In this document: positions 53,314 through 61,622 of the stretch, in pieces | Layout of the letters: each line of letters opens with the position of its first letter | Position numbering within the stretch: position 1 is the first letter of the stretch | NCBI GenBank assembly: GCA_000719025.1 | Contig: JODP01000006.1 | Location: 186,001-250,000 of the forward strand | Length of the DNA stretch: 64,000 bases | Direction of reading: 5' to 3' | Source of the DNA: Kineosporia aurantiaca JCM 3230 | GTDB lineage: Bacteria > Actinomycetota > Actinomycetes > Actinomycetales > Kineosporiaceae | The notes under the pieces: generated by a model | Database searches by the model: none | What the model was told of the DNA's origin: nothing | What the model saw: only the letters and a program-made list of their open reading frames with translations | Program-made: the position numbers and the translations under genes

Positions 53314-53880
53314 TCAGGGAGTCCAGGCAGGGTTGCGGCCGGTGAAGGCCACGAAGCGGTCCAGGGCGGGCGCGTCGGCGCTGACGGTGACCTCGGGACC
53401 GAAGGGCATGCCGGGACCGCGGTACTCGGGCTGGATCACGCCGTGCAGCACGGCGAGCGCGTGCTCGCAGGTCTGCGGGTCCGGCTGCCAGGGCCGCCCG
53501 GTGGCCCGGGCCAGATCCCAGCCGTGCCCCAGCACCTCGACCAGCAGCAGGTCCAGGACCGCGCTGCCGGGGTAGGCGCCGCCCAGCCGCGGCACGTTCA
53601 CGGTGGTGGTGGCCAGGCCACCGTCGAACGCCGATGTGATCGTCGCGCTGAGCCGCTGAACCACCGGCTCGAAGTCGTCGGGGCCGGTGAAGGCGAACGG
53701 ATCCGGCCGCTGGTCGCCGGCCGGGTCGGTGAACGCGGCGTCGAAGTAGCCGAGCCATCCGAGCAGGTGTCTGCGCAACGCGATCACGTCGAAGTCGTCG
53801 CACGGGGTGGGCCGCTGGTCGTCCTCCGCAGGGACGTCGGCGGTCAGGCGCACCAGGTCCGTGAGCACGGGATCGATCAT
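53314..53880 (-). CDS. MDMPI/TIGR03086-like metal-binding protein
   Basis: The 188-residue DinB-like four-helix protein contains TPCDDFDVIALRRHLLGWLG (metal-binding His), a central LLLVEVLGHGWDLARATGRP (second His with Asp) and an end VSADAPALDRFVAFTGRNPA. This matches the TIGR03086/maleylpyruvate isomerase N-terminal superfamily, whose members use mycothiol or act as small metal-dependent transferases. It is the first gene of the leftward operon with the P450, controlled from the operator-like site at 53896-53930. Confidence 0.83.
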   Translation of the reverse strand: MIDPVLTDLVRLTADVPAEDDQRPTPCDDFDVIALRRHLLGWLGYFDAAFTDPAGDQRPDPFAFTGPDDFEPVVQRLSATITSAFDGGLATTTVNVPRLGGAYPGSAVLDLLLVEVLGHGWDLARATGRPWQPDPQTCEHALAVLHGVIQPEYRGPGMPFGPEVTVSADAPALDRFVAFTGRNPAWTP

Positions 53881-53895
53881 CGAAGAGAGTCCTTC

Positions 53896-53930
53896 TGATA
53901 GGTGGGTGCATTGAGTATAGGCACCTATCA
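53896..53930. promoter_or_regulatory. Operator between divergent MDMPI-P450 and TetR genes
   Basis: TGATAGGTG (53896-53904) and CACCTATCA (53922-53930) are a perfect 9-bp inverted repeat with 17-base spacing. A nested GGTGC/GGCACC similarity and an AT-rich centre (TTGAGTATAG) suggest overlapping promoters. Placed in the 84-base gap between the divergent genes, it is the expected binding site of the TetR protein encoded at 53965. Confidence 0.72.
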
Positions 53931-53964
53931 GGGGTGGATCGCGACCACGGGCTAGAGTCGCTGG

Positions 53965-54576
53965 GTGACGTCACCAGGAACCGGCCGCCGAGCCGAGTAC
54001 GCAGCGGCCACCCGGCAGGCGATCCTGCAGACGGCCCGGGAGTTGTTCACCGAGCGCGGCTATTTCGAAACCCGCGTCGAGGACATCGCCCGCGCGGCCC
54101 GGGTGGCCGTTCCCACGGTCTACGCCGCGGCCGGCGGTAAGAGCGGCCTGCTGCGCACGCTCATCGAGGACGGGGTGCGGGCCGCCGAGGCGGGCGACAT
54201 CTACGAACGCATCGCCGCCCAGACCGATCCCGAGGCCCTGCTGCGCATGATCGTCGCCGGCACCCGCAACGAGTTCGACAAATGGTCACCGATGATGCGC
54301 CAGGCCACCGCCGCGGCCCCGCAGGACGCCGGCATCCGCGAGACCGTCACCACCGCACACACCAGCCTTCGTCAGGGCCTGAACGCCGTGGCGGCCCGGC
54401 TCGGCGAACTGGACGCGCTGCGTCCTGACGTGAGCGTGGAGCGCGCCGCCGACATCCTCTGGTACTTCCTCAACAACGCGTCCTATTTCGCGCTGACCGA
54501 CGACTGCGGCTGGCCGCTGGACCGCTCGGTCGAGTGGCTGTACCAGGGCCTGAGCACAGCGCTGCTCCCGTCCTAG
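53965..54576 (+). CDS. TetR-family regulator
   Basis: The GTG start at 53965 yields 203 residues with the TetR helix-turn-helix: AILQTARELFTERGYFETRV, EDIARAARVAVPTVYAAAGG, KSGLLRTLIEDGVRAAEAG. A helical ligand-binding domain follows, ending in LDRSVEWLYQGLSTALLPS. It is divergent from the MDMPI/P450 operon with an intervening palindrome, so autoregulation and repression of that operon are expected. Confidence 0.87.
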   Translation: MTSPGTGRRAEYAAATRQAILQTARELFTERGYFETRVEDIARAARVAVPTVYAAAGGKSGLLRTLIEDGVRAAEAGDIYERIAAQTDPEALLRMIVAGTRNEFDKWSPMMRQATAAAPQDAGIRETVTTAHTSLRQGLNAVAARLGELDALRPDVSVERAADILWYFLNNASYFALTDDCGWPLDRSVEWLYQGLSTALLPS

Positions 54577-54648
54577 GGTCGCCTGACCGAAACCCGTTCG
54601 GGCACCGGAGAATGCACCGTCACATCGCAGAACCTGAAAGGATCATCG

Positions 54649-55131
54649 GTGAGAATCGAGCAACGGCTGACCGAGCTGGGACTGACCCTTCCGGAGCCGA
54701 TGAAGCTGCCCCCGGGCCTCACGCTGCCCTTCCCCTGGGTCCGGGTCCACGAGAACCGCGCCTTCGTGTCGGGGCACGGCCCGCTGGAGCCGGACGGCAC
54801 GCTGTTCGAGCCCCGGGGCAAGGTCGGCGCCGAGGTGACGCCGGAGCAGGCCTACGACGCCGCCCGCAAGACCGGACTGGCGGTGCTGGCGTCCCTCAAG
54901 CTCGCCCTGGGAGATCTGGACCGGGTGACGGCGTGGCTGCGGGTGTTCGGCATGGTCGCCACCGCCCCCGGATTCGCGACGATGCCGGCCGTCATCAACG
55001 GCTTCTCCGACCTCATCCTGGAGCTCTGGGGGCAGGACGCGGGTCAGCACGCGCGGTCGGCGGTCGGCCTGGCCTCCCTGCCGTTCGGGATTCCCGTGGA
55101 GATCGAGGCCGAGGTGGCGATCAGCTCCTGA
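54649..55131 (+). CDS. RidA-family (YjgF/YER057c/UK114) protein
   Basis: The 160-residue protein from GTG 54649 has the RidA core FPWVRVHENRAFVSGHGPLE, VTPEQAYDAARKTGLAVLAS and LDRVTAWLRVFGMVATAPGF with an LPFGIPVEIEAEVAIS end. The usual catalytic Arg near IPVR is replaced here (the end is IPVEIEAEV), so imine deaminase activity is uncertain; this fits subfamilies Rid4-7. It stands alone after the TetR gene. Confidence 0.78.
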   Translation: MRIEQRLTELGLTLPEPMKLPPGLTLPFPWVRVHENRAFVSGHGPLEPDGTLFEPRGKVGAEVTPEQAYDAARKTGLAVLASLKLALGDLDRVTAWLRVFGMVATAPGFATMPAVINGFSDLILELWGQDAGQHARSAVGLASLPFGIPVEIEAEVAISS

Positions 55132-55198
55132 GTGGCTGGCGGAGCCTCGAGCGGGAGGCTCCTCCAGGCCCGGCTGACCTGCTCGCGCCACCTCGGTC

Positions 55199-56002
55199 TC
55201 AGCCGAGGACGTCCACAAAAGCCGCGTAGGTCGGTGTTCCCGGCTGCCGGTCCAGCACCGCGAACACCACCTCGTCGAACCACGGCGCCTCACCCAGACC
55301 AGCAGCGAAAATCCGTGCGACCAGGCTGGGCTCGTTCCCGAAGACGCCACATCCCCAGGCCCCCAGCACGAACCGCCGATGCCCGTGCGCAGCGGCCACG
55401 GCCAGCACCCGTAAAGCCCGCTGCCGGAAGACCTTCTCCAGGCCGGGCAGAAAACCGGGCTGGTTCTTGATGATCGCCGCCCGGTTCGGCGCGGCCGCCG
55501 TCAGGAACGAGACGGGATAGGGCTCGGCCAGCAGGGCGCCGGAGTCATCACGCACGACCGGGACCTCGGGCGAGTAGATGATGCGGTCACTGTAGGTCAG
55601 GTCCTTGTGCTCGCGGTGGTAGCCGTAGAAGCCCTCGACCGGCCGAAGACAGGCGTACAGGGCCGAACTTCGCGCCAGGCTCTCCTCCTGGGCCTGCGAG
55701 CCGTTGAGGAACCCGCCGCCCGGATTGCGGGCCGAGGCGAAGTTCAGGCAGGCCACCCCGGCGCCGAGGCGTCGGGCGGCGGCCAGGGTGGTCTCGTTGG
55801 TCACCTGGATATTCGGGGTGATGGAGGACGCTGTCGGCTGGCTGAGGTGATCCTCCGGCCGGTGCAGGACGGTGCCGGCTACCGCTGCGGAGACCTGCTG
55901 GTGGATGTCGACCTGGCGGGCGCCGACGGTGTAGGACCCACGTTCGAGGATGCTGACCGTCTCCTCGGCCAGGGCTTTCCAGGTGCTCCGCATGATCGCC
56001 AT
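55199..56002 (-). CDS. PARG-like TIGR02452 family protein
   Basis: The conserved segment CLNFASARNPGGGFLNGSQA followed by QEESLARSSALYACL is the signature of the TIGR02452 family (microbial PARG/macrodomain-like). PARG proteins remove ADP-ribose; the catalytic GGG and QEE elements are present. ATG 56002 or 55993 (MRSTWKALAEETV) is a better start than 56059, where an Arg-rich extension precedes. 267 residues from 56002. It is divergent from the XRE-MurA gene. Confidence 0.8.
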   Translation of the reverse strand: MAIMRSTWKALAEETVSILERGSYTVGARQVDIHQQVSAAVAGTVLHRPEDHLSQPTASSITPNIQVTNETTLAAARRLGAGVACLNFASARNPGGGFLNGSQAQEESLARSSALYACLRPVEGFYGYHREHKDLTYSDRIIYSPEVPVVRDDSGALLAEPYPVSFLTAAAPNRAAIIKNQPGFLPGLEKVFRQRALRVLAVAAAHGHRRFVLGAWGCGVFGNEPSLVARIFAAGLGEAPWFDEVVFAVLDRQPGTPTYAAFVDVLG

Positions 56003-56142
56003 GGTGGCGGTGGCGCACCGGGCGAGCAACCCGTTTCGGCGACGCCGGATCGTGACCATTCATCTACGCTAGTGAATGACCGTGGAGGGAACCCGGAAAG
56101 TCGTGACCGTGGAGTGACCCGAAGCGTCAAGATCAATCTCAT

Positions 56143-57690
56143 ATGTGCGATAGCTTGACCGCCATGGTCGACACGTCACTCGCTCAGGTGGGCGAACTCA
56201 TCCGCACTGCCCGCACCGGCCGGGGCTGGTCACAGGCCCAGTTCGCCAAGGAGCTGGGCACCAGCCAGTCGGCCGTGGCCCGGATGGAGTCGGGGGCCAA
56301 CCTGACGCTGGAGCTGATCGCCCGGGCCAGTACGGCGCTGGACCGCAAGATCCTCACGGTCGGCGACCAGGCGCCCCTGCACCTGCGGGTCACCGGCGGG
56401 CGGCGGCTGTCCGGGCGGATCGAGGTGCGTTCCAGCAAGAACGCCTGCGTCGCACTGCTGTGCGCATCCCTGCTGACCACCGGTACGACCGTGCTGCGAG
56501 GAGTGGCGCGGATCGAGGAGGTGCACCGGCTGCTGGAGGTGCTCACCAGCATCGGCGTGCAGGCGCGGTGGATCAACGAGGGCAACGACCTGGAACTGGT
56601 GCCCCCGGCCGAGCTCGACCTGGAGGCCATGGACCTGGAGGCGGCCCGCCGCACCCGGTCGGTGATCATGTTCCTCGGCCCGCTGATGCACCGCTACGAG
56701 CACTTCCGCCTGCCCTACGCCGGCGGCTGCGACCTCGGAACCCGCACGGTGGAGCCGCACATGGCGGCGCTGCGGCGCTTCGGGCTCGACGTCACCGCCA
56801 CCAACGGCGCCTACCACGCCCGGGTCGAGCCGGGCGTCACCCTCAACCGGCCGATCGTGCTGACCGAGCGCGGGGACACGGTCACCGAGAACGCGCTGCT
56901 GGCGGCGGCCCGCTACGACGGCGTGACGGTGATCCGCAACGCCAGCCCCAACTACATGGTCCAGGACCTGTGCTTCTTCCTGGAGCGACTCGGCGTGCAG
57001 ATCGACGGGGTCGGCACCACCACCCTGACCGTGCACGGCGTCCGGGACATCACCACCGATGTCGACTACGCGCCGTCGGAGGACCCGGTAGAGGCGATGA
57101 GCCTGATCACCGCCGCCGTGGTCACCGAGTCCGAGCTGACCGTGGCGCGGGTGCCGATCGAGTTCATGGAGATCGAGCTGGCGGTGCTGGAGGAGATGGG
57201 CCTGGACTTCGACGTCTCGCCCGAGTACCCGGCCGCCAACGGCCGCACCCGGCTGGTCGACGTCACGGTCCGCCCGTCCAAGCTGAGCGCCCCGATCGAC
57301 AAGATCCACCCGATGCCGTTCCCCGGCATCAACATCGACAACGTGCCGTTCTTCGCCGCGATCGCCGCGGTGGCCCACGGCTCCACGACGATCCACGACT
57401 GGGTCTACGACAACCGCGCCATCTACCTCACCGAGATCGGCCGGCTCGGCGCGACGGTGAAACTGATGGACCCGCACCGCATCCTGATCGAAGGCCCGAC
57501 CCGCTGGCGCCGGGCCGAGCTGGTCTGCCCGCCCGCTCTGCGCCCCGCCGTCGTCATCCTCCTGGCCATGCTGGCCACCGAGGGCGAGTCGGTGCTGCGC
57601 AACGTCTACGTGATCAACCGGGGCTACGAGGACCTGGCGGCCCGGCTGAACTCCGTCGGAGCCAGCGTCGAAACCTTCCGGGACGCCTAA
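56143..57690 (+). CDS. XRE helix-turn-helix fused to MurA-like UDP-GlcNAc carboxyvinyltransferase
   Basis: The 515-residue fusion has an HTH_3 domain at about 12-70 (GELIRTARTGRGWSQAQFAK, LGTSQSAVARMESGA). It continues with an EPSP/MurA fold holding SSKNACVALL (Lys99-Asn100, substrate-binding pair) and GGCDLGTRTVEPH with Cys196, the PEP-reactive cysteine position of MurA. Later conserved stretches include the IHPMPFPGINIDNVPFFAAI loop. MurA makes UDP-GlcNAc-enolpyruvate for peptidoglycan. The DNA-binding part suggests the protein senses or regulates wall precursor levels. A start at 56164 (MVDTSLAQ) is also possible. A strong hairpin follows the stop. Confidence 0.85.
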   Translation: MCDSLTAMVDTSLAQVGELIRTARTGRGWSQAQFAKELGTSQSAVARMESGANLTLELIARASTALDRKILTVGDQAPLHLRVTGGRRLSGRIEVRSSKNACVALLCASLLTTGTTVLRGVARIEEVHRLLEVLTSIGVQARWINEGNDLELVPPAELDLEAMDLEAARRTRSVIMFLGPLMHRYEHFRLPYAGGCDLGTRTVEPHMAALRRFGLDVTATNGAYHARVEPGVTLNRPIVLTERGDTVTENALLAAARYDGVTVIRNASPNYMVQDLCFFLERLGVQIDGVGTTTLTVHGVRDITTDVDYAPSEDPVEAMSLITAAVVTESELTVARVPIEFMEIELAVLEEMGLDFDVSPEYPAANGRTRLVDVTVRPSKLSAPIDKIHPMPFPGINIDNVPFFAAIAAVAHGSTTIHDWVYDNRAIYLTEIGRLGATVKLMDPHRILIEGPTRWRRAELVCPPALRPAVVILLAMLATEGESVLRNVYVINRGYEDLAARLNSVGASVETFRDA

Positions 57691-57699
57691 CATTTTAAT

Positions 57700-57743
57700 G
57701 GCGGACGCCAGTGGGCACCCAAGTGTGCCCGCCGGCGTCCACC
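57700..57743. terminator. Terminator-like hairpin between convergent genes
   Basis: GGACGCC (57703-57709) pairs with GGCGTCC (57734-57740), extended by flanking TGG/CCA, and an inner GTGGGCAC/GTGTGCCC stem makes a long imperfect hairpin. It lies between the MurA-like gene end (57690) and the convergent secreted protein gene end (57760), and can serve both. Confidence 0.6.
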
Positions 57744-57759
57744 ATTGATCGAGCCAGTG

Positions 57760-58569
57760 CTACTTGACCTTGACGTAGTCGCTGTTGGAGGTCGAGGCCG
57801 CGATGGTGTCGCTGCCGGCGTAGGAGGCCCGCCAGGACCCCGAGTGGGTGGCGGTCACGGTCGTGTCCACCTGCCCCGCTGTCGCAGTGACGGTCTTGAC
57901 GGTCTTGTAGTGGTTCTGCCCAGCCGCCTTGAACTGGATCTTCACCGGGGCGTCGACGCCGGCCCAGACACCGTCGTTCCAGTCCGCGGTGGACAACGTG
58001 GCCGACACCTTGAGGTGCTTGCCCTTGTGGACGGGCTCCGGGGTGGCATCGAACGTGCCGTCGAACTGGGTCTGCCGGAGCAGGGTGATGGTGCTGTCCA
58101 GGTTGCCCAGAGACACGTCACCCGCGTCCTGTTCGTTGCTGTGGTTGGCATCGACGAAACCGGAGGCATGGATCGCGTTGGGCCCGGCAATGTCGTTGCC
58201 CGGGATGAAGTCGTAGCCCTCGTAGCGGCCGCCGATGGGGTTGATGATGCCCGTGCCCTCGTCGTTGCAGTTGAAATTGGTGGGGCCGGGGTGCAAGTCG
58301 TAGTTGCAGGCGGTGAACCAGAAGGTGTGGGCGCTGGTGGCGATGCCGGCTCCCCACACCGCGAACTTGATGTCCTGGTCGTCGCAGGTGGTCTTGAGGC
58401 CGAACTGCACCTGCTGGCCGGTGATACCGATGACGACCCGGTGGGGCACGATGGCAGTGATGGTGCACGAGTCACTGCTGTCGGCGGCGTGAGCGGGACC
58501 GGCGAGCGCAAGGGTGGCGGAGGTCAGGGCGGCGGTGGCCAGCCCGGCCAGGATGGTGCGTCTGATCAT
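57760..58569 (-). CDS. Secreted two-domain Ig-like protein, paralogue 1
   Basis: The 269-residue protein has a signal peptide cleaved near residue 28 (GPAHA-A). The mature protein begins SCTITAIVPHRVVIGITG and contains a Cys-rich N-terminal domain (CDDQDIKFAVWGAG, NCNDEGTGI) with Gly/Asn/Asp repeats of possible calcium-binding type. The C-terminal beta-sandwich domain contains FDGTFDATPEPVHKGKHLKV and ends SNSDYVKVK. It is clearly paralogous to the next gene. Role unknown, exported and possibly surface-associated. Confidence 0.75.
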   Translation of the reverse strand: MIRRTILAGLATAALTSATLALAGPAHAADSSDSCTITAIVPHRVVIGITGQQVQFGLKTTCDDQDIKFAVWGAGIATSAHTFWFTACNYDLHPGPTNFNCNDEGTGIINPIGGRYEGYDFIPGNDIAGPNAIHASGFVDANHSNEQDAGDVSLGNLDSTITLLRQTQFDGTFDATPEPVHKGKHLKVSATLSTADWNDGVWAGVDAPVKIQFKAAGQNHYKTVKTVTATAGQVDTTVTATHSGSWRASYAGSDTIAASTSNSDYVKVK

Positions 58570-58725
58570 CGAAATCTCCCCTGAGAGCGGTCACGAGGGT
58601 GAACCCGTGCCGACGATCTCTTCTCTTCCAGTGCACGACTGGATGATTCAGGCCGGCACCCGAAATCACAGGGCACAGCCCGATACTCGAACAACCCATG
58701 GCCCTCTGGAACCATGAGAAGCGGA

Positions 58726-58840
58726 GAGGCCCCCCGGCACCCTCCGTCTCGCACTCCCTCGGAGCGCGAGCCCGTCCTTCGACGATAACTCCGCGTCGTC
58801 ATGACCAGGGCGCAGTCCGGGAAAAAAATCTCGGACATTG
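58726..58840 (-). repeat. Conserved upstream block, copy 1
   Basis: About 115 bases lying roughly 157 to 271 bases upstream of the paralogue 1 start. It shows clear similarity to 59853-59966: shared CGACGATAAC, a G/C-rich CCCCCCGGCACC element and an A-run (GGGAAAAAAATCTC versus AGAAAAATTCTC). Because it lies outside the coding sequence, it probably holds the promoter or regulatory leader of the pair. Confidence 0.55.
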
Positions 58841-58911
58841 CCGCTGGGACGACAACCGGACGGGCCCGGCCCCGAAGGTGAAAGGTGCGAAGGCCGATCA
58901 GGTCCGAGGGC

Positions 58912-59715
58912 CTACTTGACCTTGACGTAGTCGCCGTTGGACGCCGAGGCCGCCGTGACATCACTGCCGGCGTACGAGGCCCGCCAGGTTCCCGAGCGCT
59001 TGGCGGTCACCGTGGTGTCCACCTGACCGTCCGTCGCGGTCACGGTCTTCACGGTCTTGTAGCTGTTCTGGCCGGCCGCCTTGAACTCGATCTTCACCGG
59101 GGCATCGATGTGGGCCCAGGTACCGTCGTTCCAGTCGGCGGTGGACAGCGTGGCCGACACCTTGATCGGCTTACCCTTGCGGGCGGGCTCGGGGGAGGCG
59201 TTGAACGTGCCGTCGAACTGGGTCTTGCGCAGCAGGTTGATCGTGCTGGCGAAGGCGAAGTGCTCGCCGCCGTCGTCATCCTTGCCGTTGTGGTTGGCAT
59301 CGACGAAGGCGTCGGCGTAGATCGGGTTGGGCCCGGCGAAGTAGTTGCCCGGGTAGGGGTCGGGGCCGATGTACCAGCCCCCGATCGGGTCGATGACGCC
59401 CGAACCATCGTGAGTGCAGTCGAAATTGGTCGGCCCCTGGACCATGGCGTAGTTGCAGGCCGCGAACCTGAACGCGTGCGGGGTGGTGCCGACCCCGGCG
59501 CCTCGCACGTAGAACTTGATGTCCTGGTCGTCGCAGGTGGTCGTGACGCTGAACTGCACGCGCTTGCCTTCGACGCCGATGACCGCCTGGTGGGGCCGGA
59601 CATCGGTGATGGAGCACGTGCTGTCGTCGGCGGCCTGGGCGGGCCCGGCCAGCATGAGCGTGGTGGAGGCCAGGGCGGCGGTGGCCAGCCCGGTCACTAC
59701 AGTGCGCTTGATCAT
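58912..59715 (-). CDS. Secreted two-domain Ig-like protein, paralogue 2
   Basis: The 267-residue protein has a signal ending near residue 28 (GPAQA-A). The mature start TCSITDVRPHQAVIGVEG and the same Cys-rich first domain (TTCDDQDIKFYVRGAG, NFDCTHDGSG) match paralogue 1. The C-terminal domain includes FDGTFNASPEPARKGKPIKV and ends SNGDYVKVK. It and paralogue 1 arose by tandem duplication including upstream DNA. The C-terminal domain is also found in 32943-33698. Function unknown. Confidence 0.75.
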   Translation of the reverse strand: MIKRTVVTGLATAALASTTLMLAGPAQAADDSTCSITDVRPHQAVIGVEGKRVQFSVTTTCDDQDIKFYVRGAGVGTTPHAFRFAACNYAMVQGPTNFDCTHDGSGVIDPIGGWYIGPDPYPGNYFAGPNPIYADAFVDANHNGKDDDGGEHFAFASTINLLRKTQFDGTFNASPEPARKGKPIKVSATLSTADWNDGTWAHIDAPVKIEFKAAGQNSYKTVKTVTATDGQVDTTVTAKRSGTWRASYAGSDVTAASASNGDYVKVK

Positions 59716-60222
59716 CGGGATCTCCCAGCGGATGCGATCACAGGTCTGGAACGGACGCGGGCGTGAGGGAGCGTGAAAGGCCGTCGGATTCGGCGACCGA
59801 AAATGGCCATGCAGCAGCCACCTTCATGCTCCCCGATGAACCATCGGGAGCAGAGGTGCCCCCCGGCACCTTCATCCCGCACTCCCCCCGGAGCACGGCC
59901 TCGCTCAACGACGATAACCCCGCAAAGCCAGGTTCCGGGCGATGTCCAGAAAAATTCTCGAACGTTACATAAGCGGCAGGATCCAGCGACGAACGGTCGC
60001 GATCAGGGAAAGCGCATCACCGGTGGAGGCTCCTGAAATCGGCGCGGAGGCAGGGGCGTACGTCACCGGCCCGTGGCATCGAGGCTGGCTTGCCCGAGCG
60101 GGTGCACCCTGAACCGATCGAGCAGCGGGGGTCCTGCCGTACCCCGGTCTGGCGAGGGCTCTGGCAGCGGACAGCGGTCGTTCATACGTTTCTGGACAAG
60201 CCCATTCAGAGACGAGGACCTC
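59716..60222. other. Intergenic upstream region of paralogue 2 and SnoaL-like gene
   Basis: About 500 bases that hold conserved block copy 2 at 59853-59966 and no supportable gene. A divergent promoter for the gene starting at 60223 must also lie here. Confidence 0.4.
59853..59966 (-). repeat. Conserved upstream block, copy 2
   Basis: About 114 bases upstream (roughly 138 to 251 bases) of the paralogue 2 start, similar along its length to 58726-58840. GGTGCC-CCCC-GGCACC here can form a 6-bp hairpin. A shared regulatory leader or promoter is the simplest explanation. Confidence 0.55.
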
Positions 60223-60621
60223 ATGGCCGAGTTCGACATCCACGCGTTCTACCGCCGCTACATCGCGGAGCTGAACGCCCACCGCTTCGACCGCATGGAC
60301 CAGTTCATCAACGACCAGGTCATCCTCAACGGCCGGCCCGGCACCCGGGACGACGTGGTCGCGGTGCAGAGAGCGGACATCGACGCCGTCCCGGACTTTC
60401 ACTGGGAGGTCCAGGAGTTCCTGGTCGACGGTGACCGGGCGGCCGTGCGGGCGATCAATACCGGCACCCCGGTGAAGGAATGGCTGGGCGTATCCCCGTC
60501 CGGCGCGTCGTTCGAGATCGTCGAGTACGCGATCTACCAGCTCCGCGACGGCCGGTTCGTCCAGATGACCGCTCTGCATGACACCGAAGCGGCCAAGCGG
60601 CAGCTGCGGTCGGAGGCCTAG
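60223..60621 (+). CDS. SnoaL-like (NTF2-fold) protein
   Basis: Starting at ATG 60223 after GACGAGGACC, the 132 residues include FDIHAFYRRYIAELNAHRFD, VAVQRADIDAVPDFHWEVQE and FEIVEYAIYQLRDGRFVQMT. This is the SnoaL/ester cyclase-like NTF2 fold. Members include polyketide cyclases and isomerases, but many have unknown roles. A longer open frame upstream is Pro/Arg-rich and not preferred. Its stop overlaps the convergent ABC permease gene by 4 bases. Confidence 0.78.
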   Translation: MAEFDIHAFYRRYIAELNAHRFDRMDQFINDQVILNGRPGTRDDVVAVQRADIDAVPDFHWEVQEFLVDGDRAAVRAINTGTPVKEWLGVSPSGASFEIVEYAIYQLRDGRFVQMTALHDTEAAKRQLRSEA

Positions 60622-61622
60622 AGGCGGAGCCGCTGACGGCGGGCCAGGAAGGTCTGGGCGATGACGACGATCACCAGGAACAGCCCGTTGACCACCTGCT
60701 GCCAGGAGGAGTTCAGCGAACCGATCTGATTGATCACGTTCTGGATGACGCCCAGCAGCAGCACCCCGGCCAGCGTCCCCCCGGTGCTGCCCGCGCCACC
60801 GGTGAGCAGGGTGCCGCCGATCACCACGGCCGAGATCGCCGTGAGTTCCAGGCCGACCCCGACGATGGTGACGCCGGACTGGGCCTGGGCGGCGGCCATC
60901 ATGCCGCCGAAACCGGCCAGCACGCTGGACAGGACGTAGACGCCGAGCTTGACCCGGGGGACCGGCAGGCCCATCAGGGCGGCCGCGTCCTCGTTGCTGC
61001 CGATCGCCAGCACGGTCTGGCCGAAAGCGGTTCGCTGCAGGACCAGCGTCCCTAGTCCGAACAATCCCAGCGCGATGAAGACCGGCAGGCCGGTGTGCAG
61101 GAAGGTGCCCTGCCCCATCGTGACGAAGGCCGAGTCCTTGTCCAGTACGCGGGTGTTGGCGCCCTCGTCGGTGATCGACAGCAGAAGGCCACGGGCGAAC
61201 AGGAGGGTGGTCAGGGTGACGATGAAGGGGGCCATCCCGGCGCGGACGATGAACAGGCCGTTGATCAGGCCGATTCCGCCGCACACGAGCAACGGCACCA
61301 GCAGGGCACCGAGCAGGCCGTACTGCGCGCCCCAGGCGGCCAGCACCCCGCCGAGCGCGTAGACCGATCCGACGGACAGGTCGATGCCGCCGGTGAGGAT
61401 CACGAAGGTCATGCCGAGCGCGACCACCGAGATGAACGAGCTCTGCAGCAGGATGTTCCGGATGTTCTCGCCGGTGGCGAAGGCGTCGAAGGAGAACGAG
61501 GCGATCAGGCACAGCACGGCCAGGACGACCAGGGAGCCGCGGCGCTGGGCGATGGCGGCCCAGCGTTCGGCCCGGTCCTCCTGGGGATCGGTGGTCGGAT
61601 CGGCCAGGGCAACGGTGGTCAT
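60618..61622 (-). CDS. Sugar ABC transporter permease (YjfF-like)
   Basis: The 334-residue BPD_transp_2 permease has about nine membrane helices, starting with LVVLAVLCLIASFSFDAFAT. It contains VALGMTFVILTGGIDLSVGS, the RbsC-type signature, and AISAVVIGGTLLTGGAGSTG. ATG 61622 is the first codon with family similarity. It is the last gene of a leftward transporter operon after the other permease and the ATPase. Two permeases plus one ATPase match the YtfR-YtfT-YjfF (galactofuranose-type) arrangement; the substrate here is not known. Confidence 0.85.
   Translation of the reverse strand: MTTVALADPTTDPQEDRAERWAAIAQRRGSLVVLAVLCLIASFSFDAFATGENIRNILLQSSFISVVALGMTFVILTGGIDLSVGSVYALGGVLAAWGAQYGLLGALLVPLLVCGGIGLINGLFIVRAGMAPFIVTLTTLLFARGLLLSITDEGANTRVLDKDSAFVTMGQGTFLHTGLPVFIALGLFGLGTLVLQRTAFGQTVLAIGSNEDAAALMGLPVPRVKLGVYVLSSVLAGFGGMMAAAQAQSGVTIVGVGLELTAISAVVIGGTLLTGGAGSTGGTLAGVLLLGVIQNVINQIGSLNSSWQQVVNGLFLVIVVIAQTFLARRQRLRL

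Noticed and set aside
52067..53575. Rightward 502-codon frame opposite the P450
   Set aside because: Low-complexity shadow; the P450 heme and I-helix motifs lie on the other strand.
56230..57693. Leftward 487-codon frame opposite the XRE-MurA gene
   Set aside because: Asp/His/Gly/Gln-rich antisense shadow with no fold.
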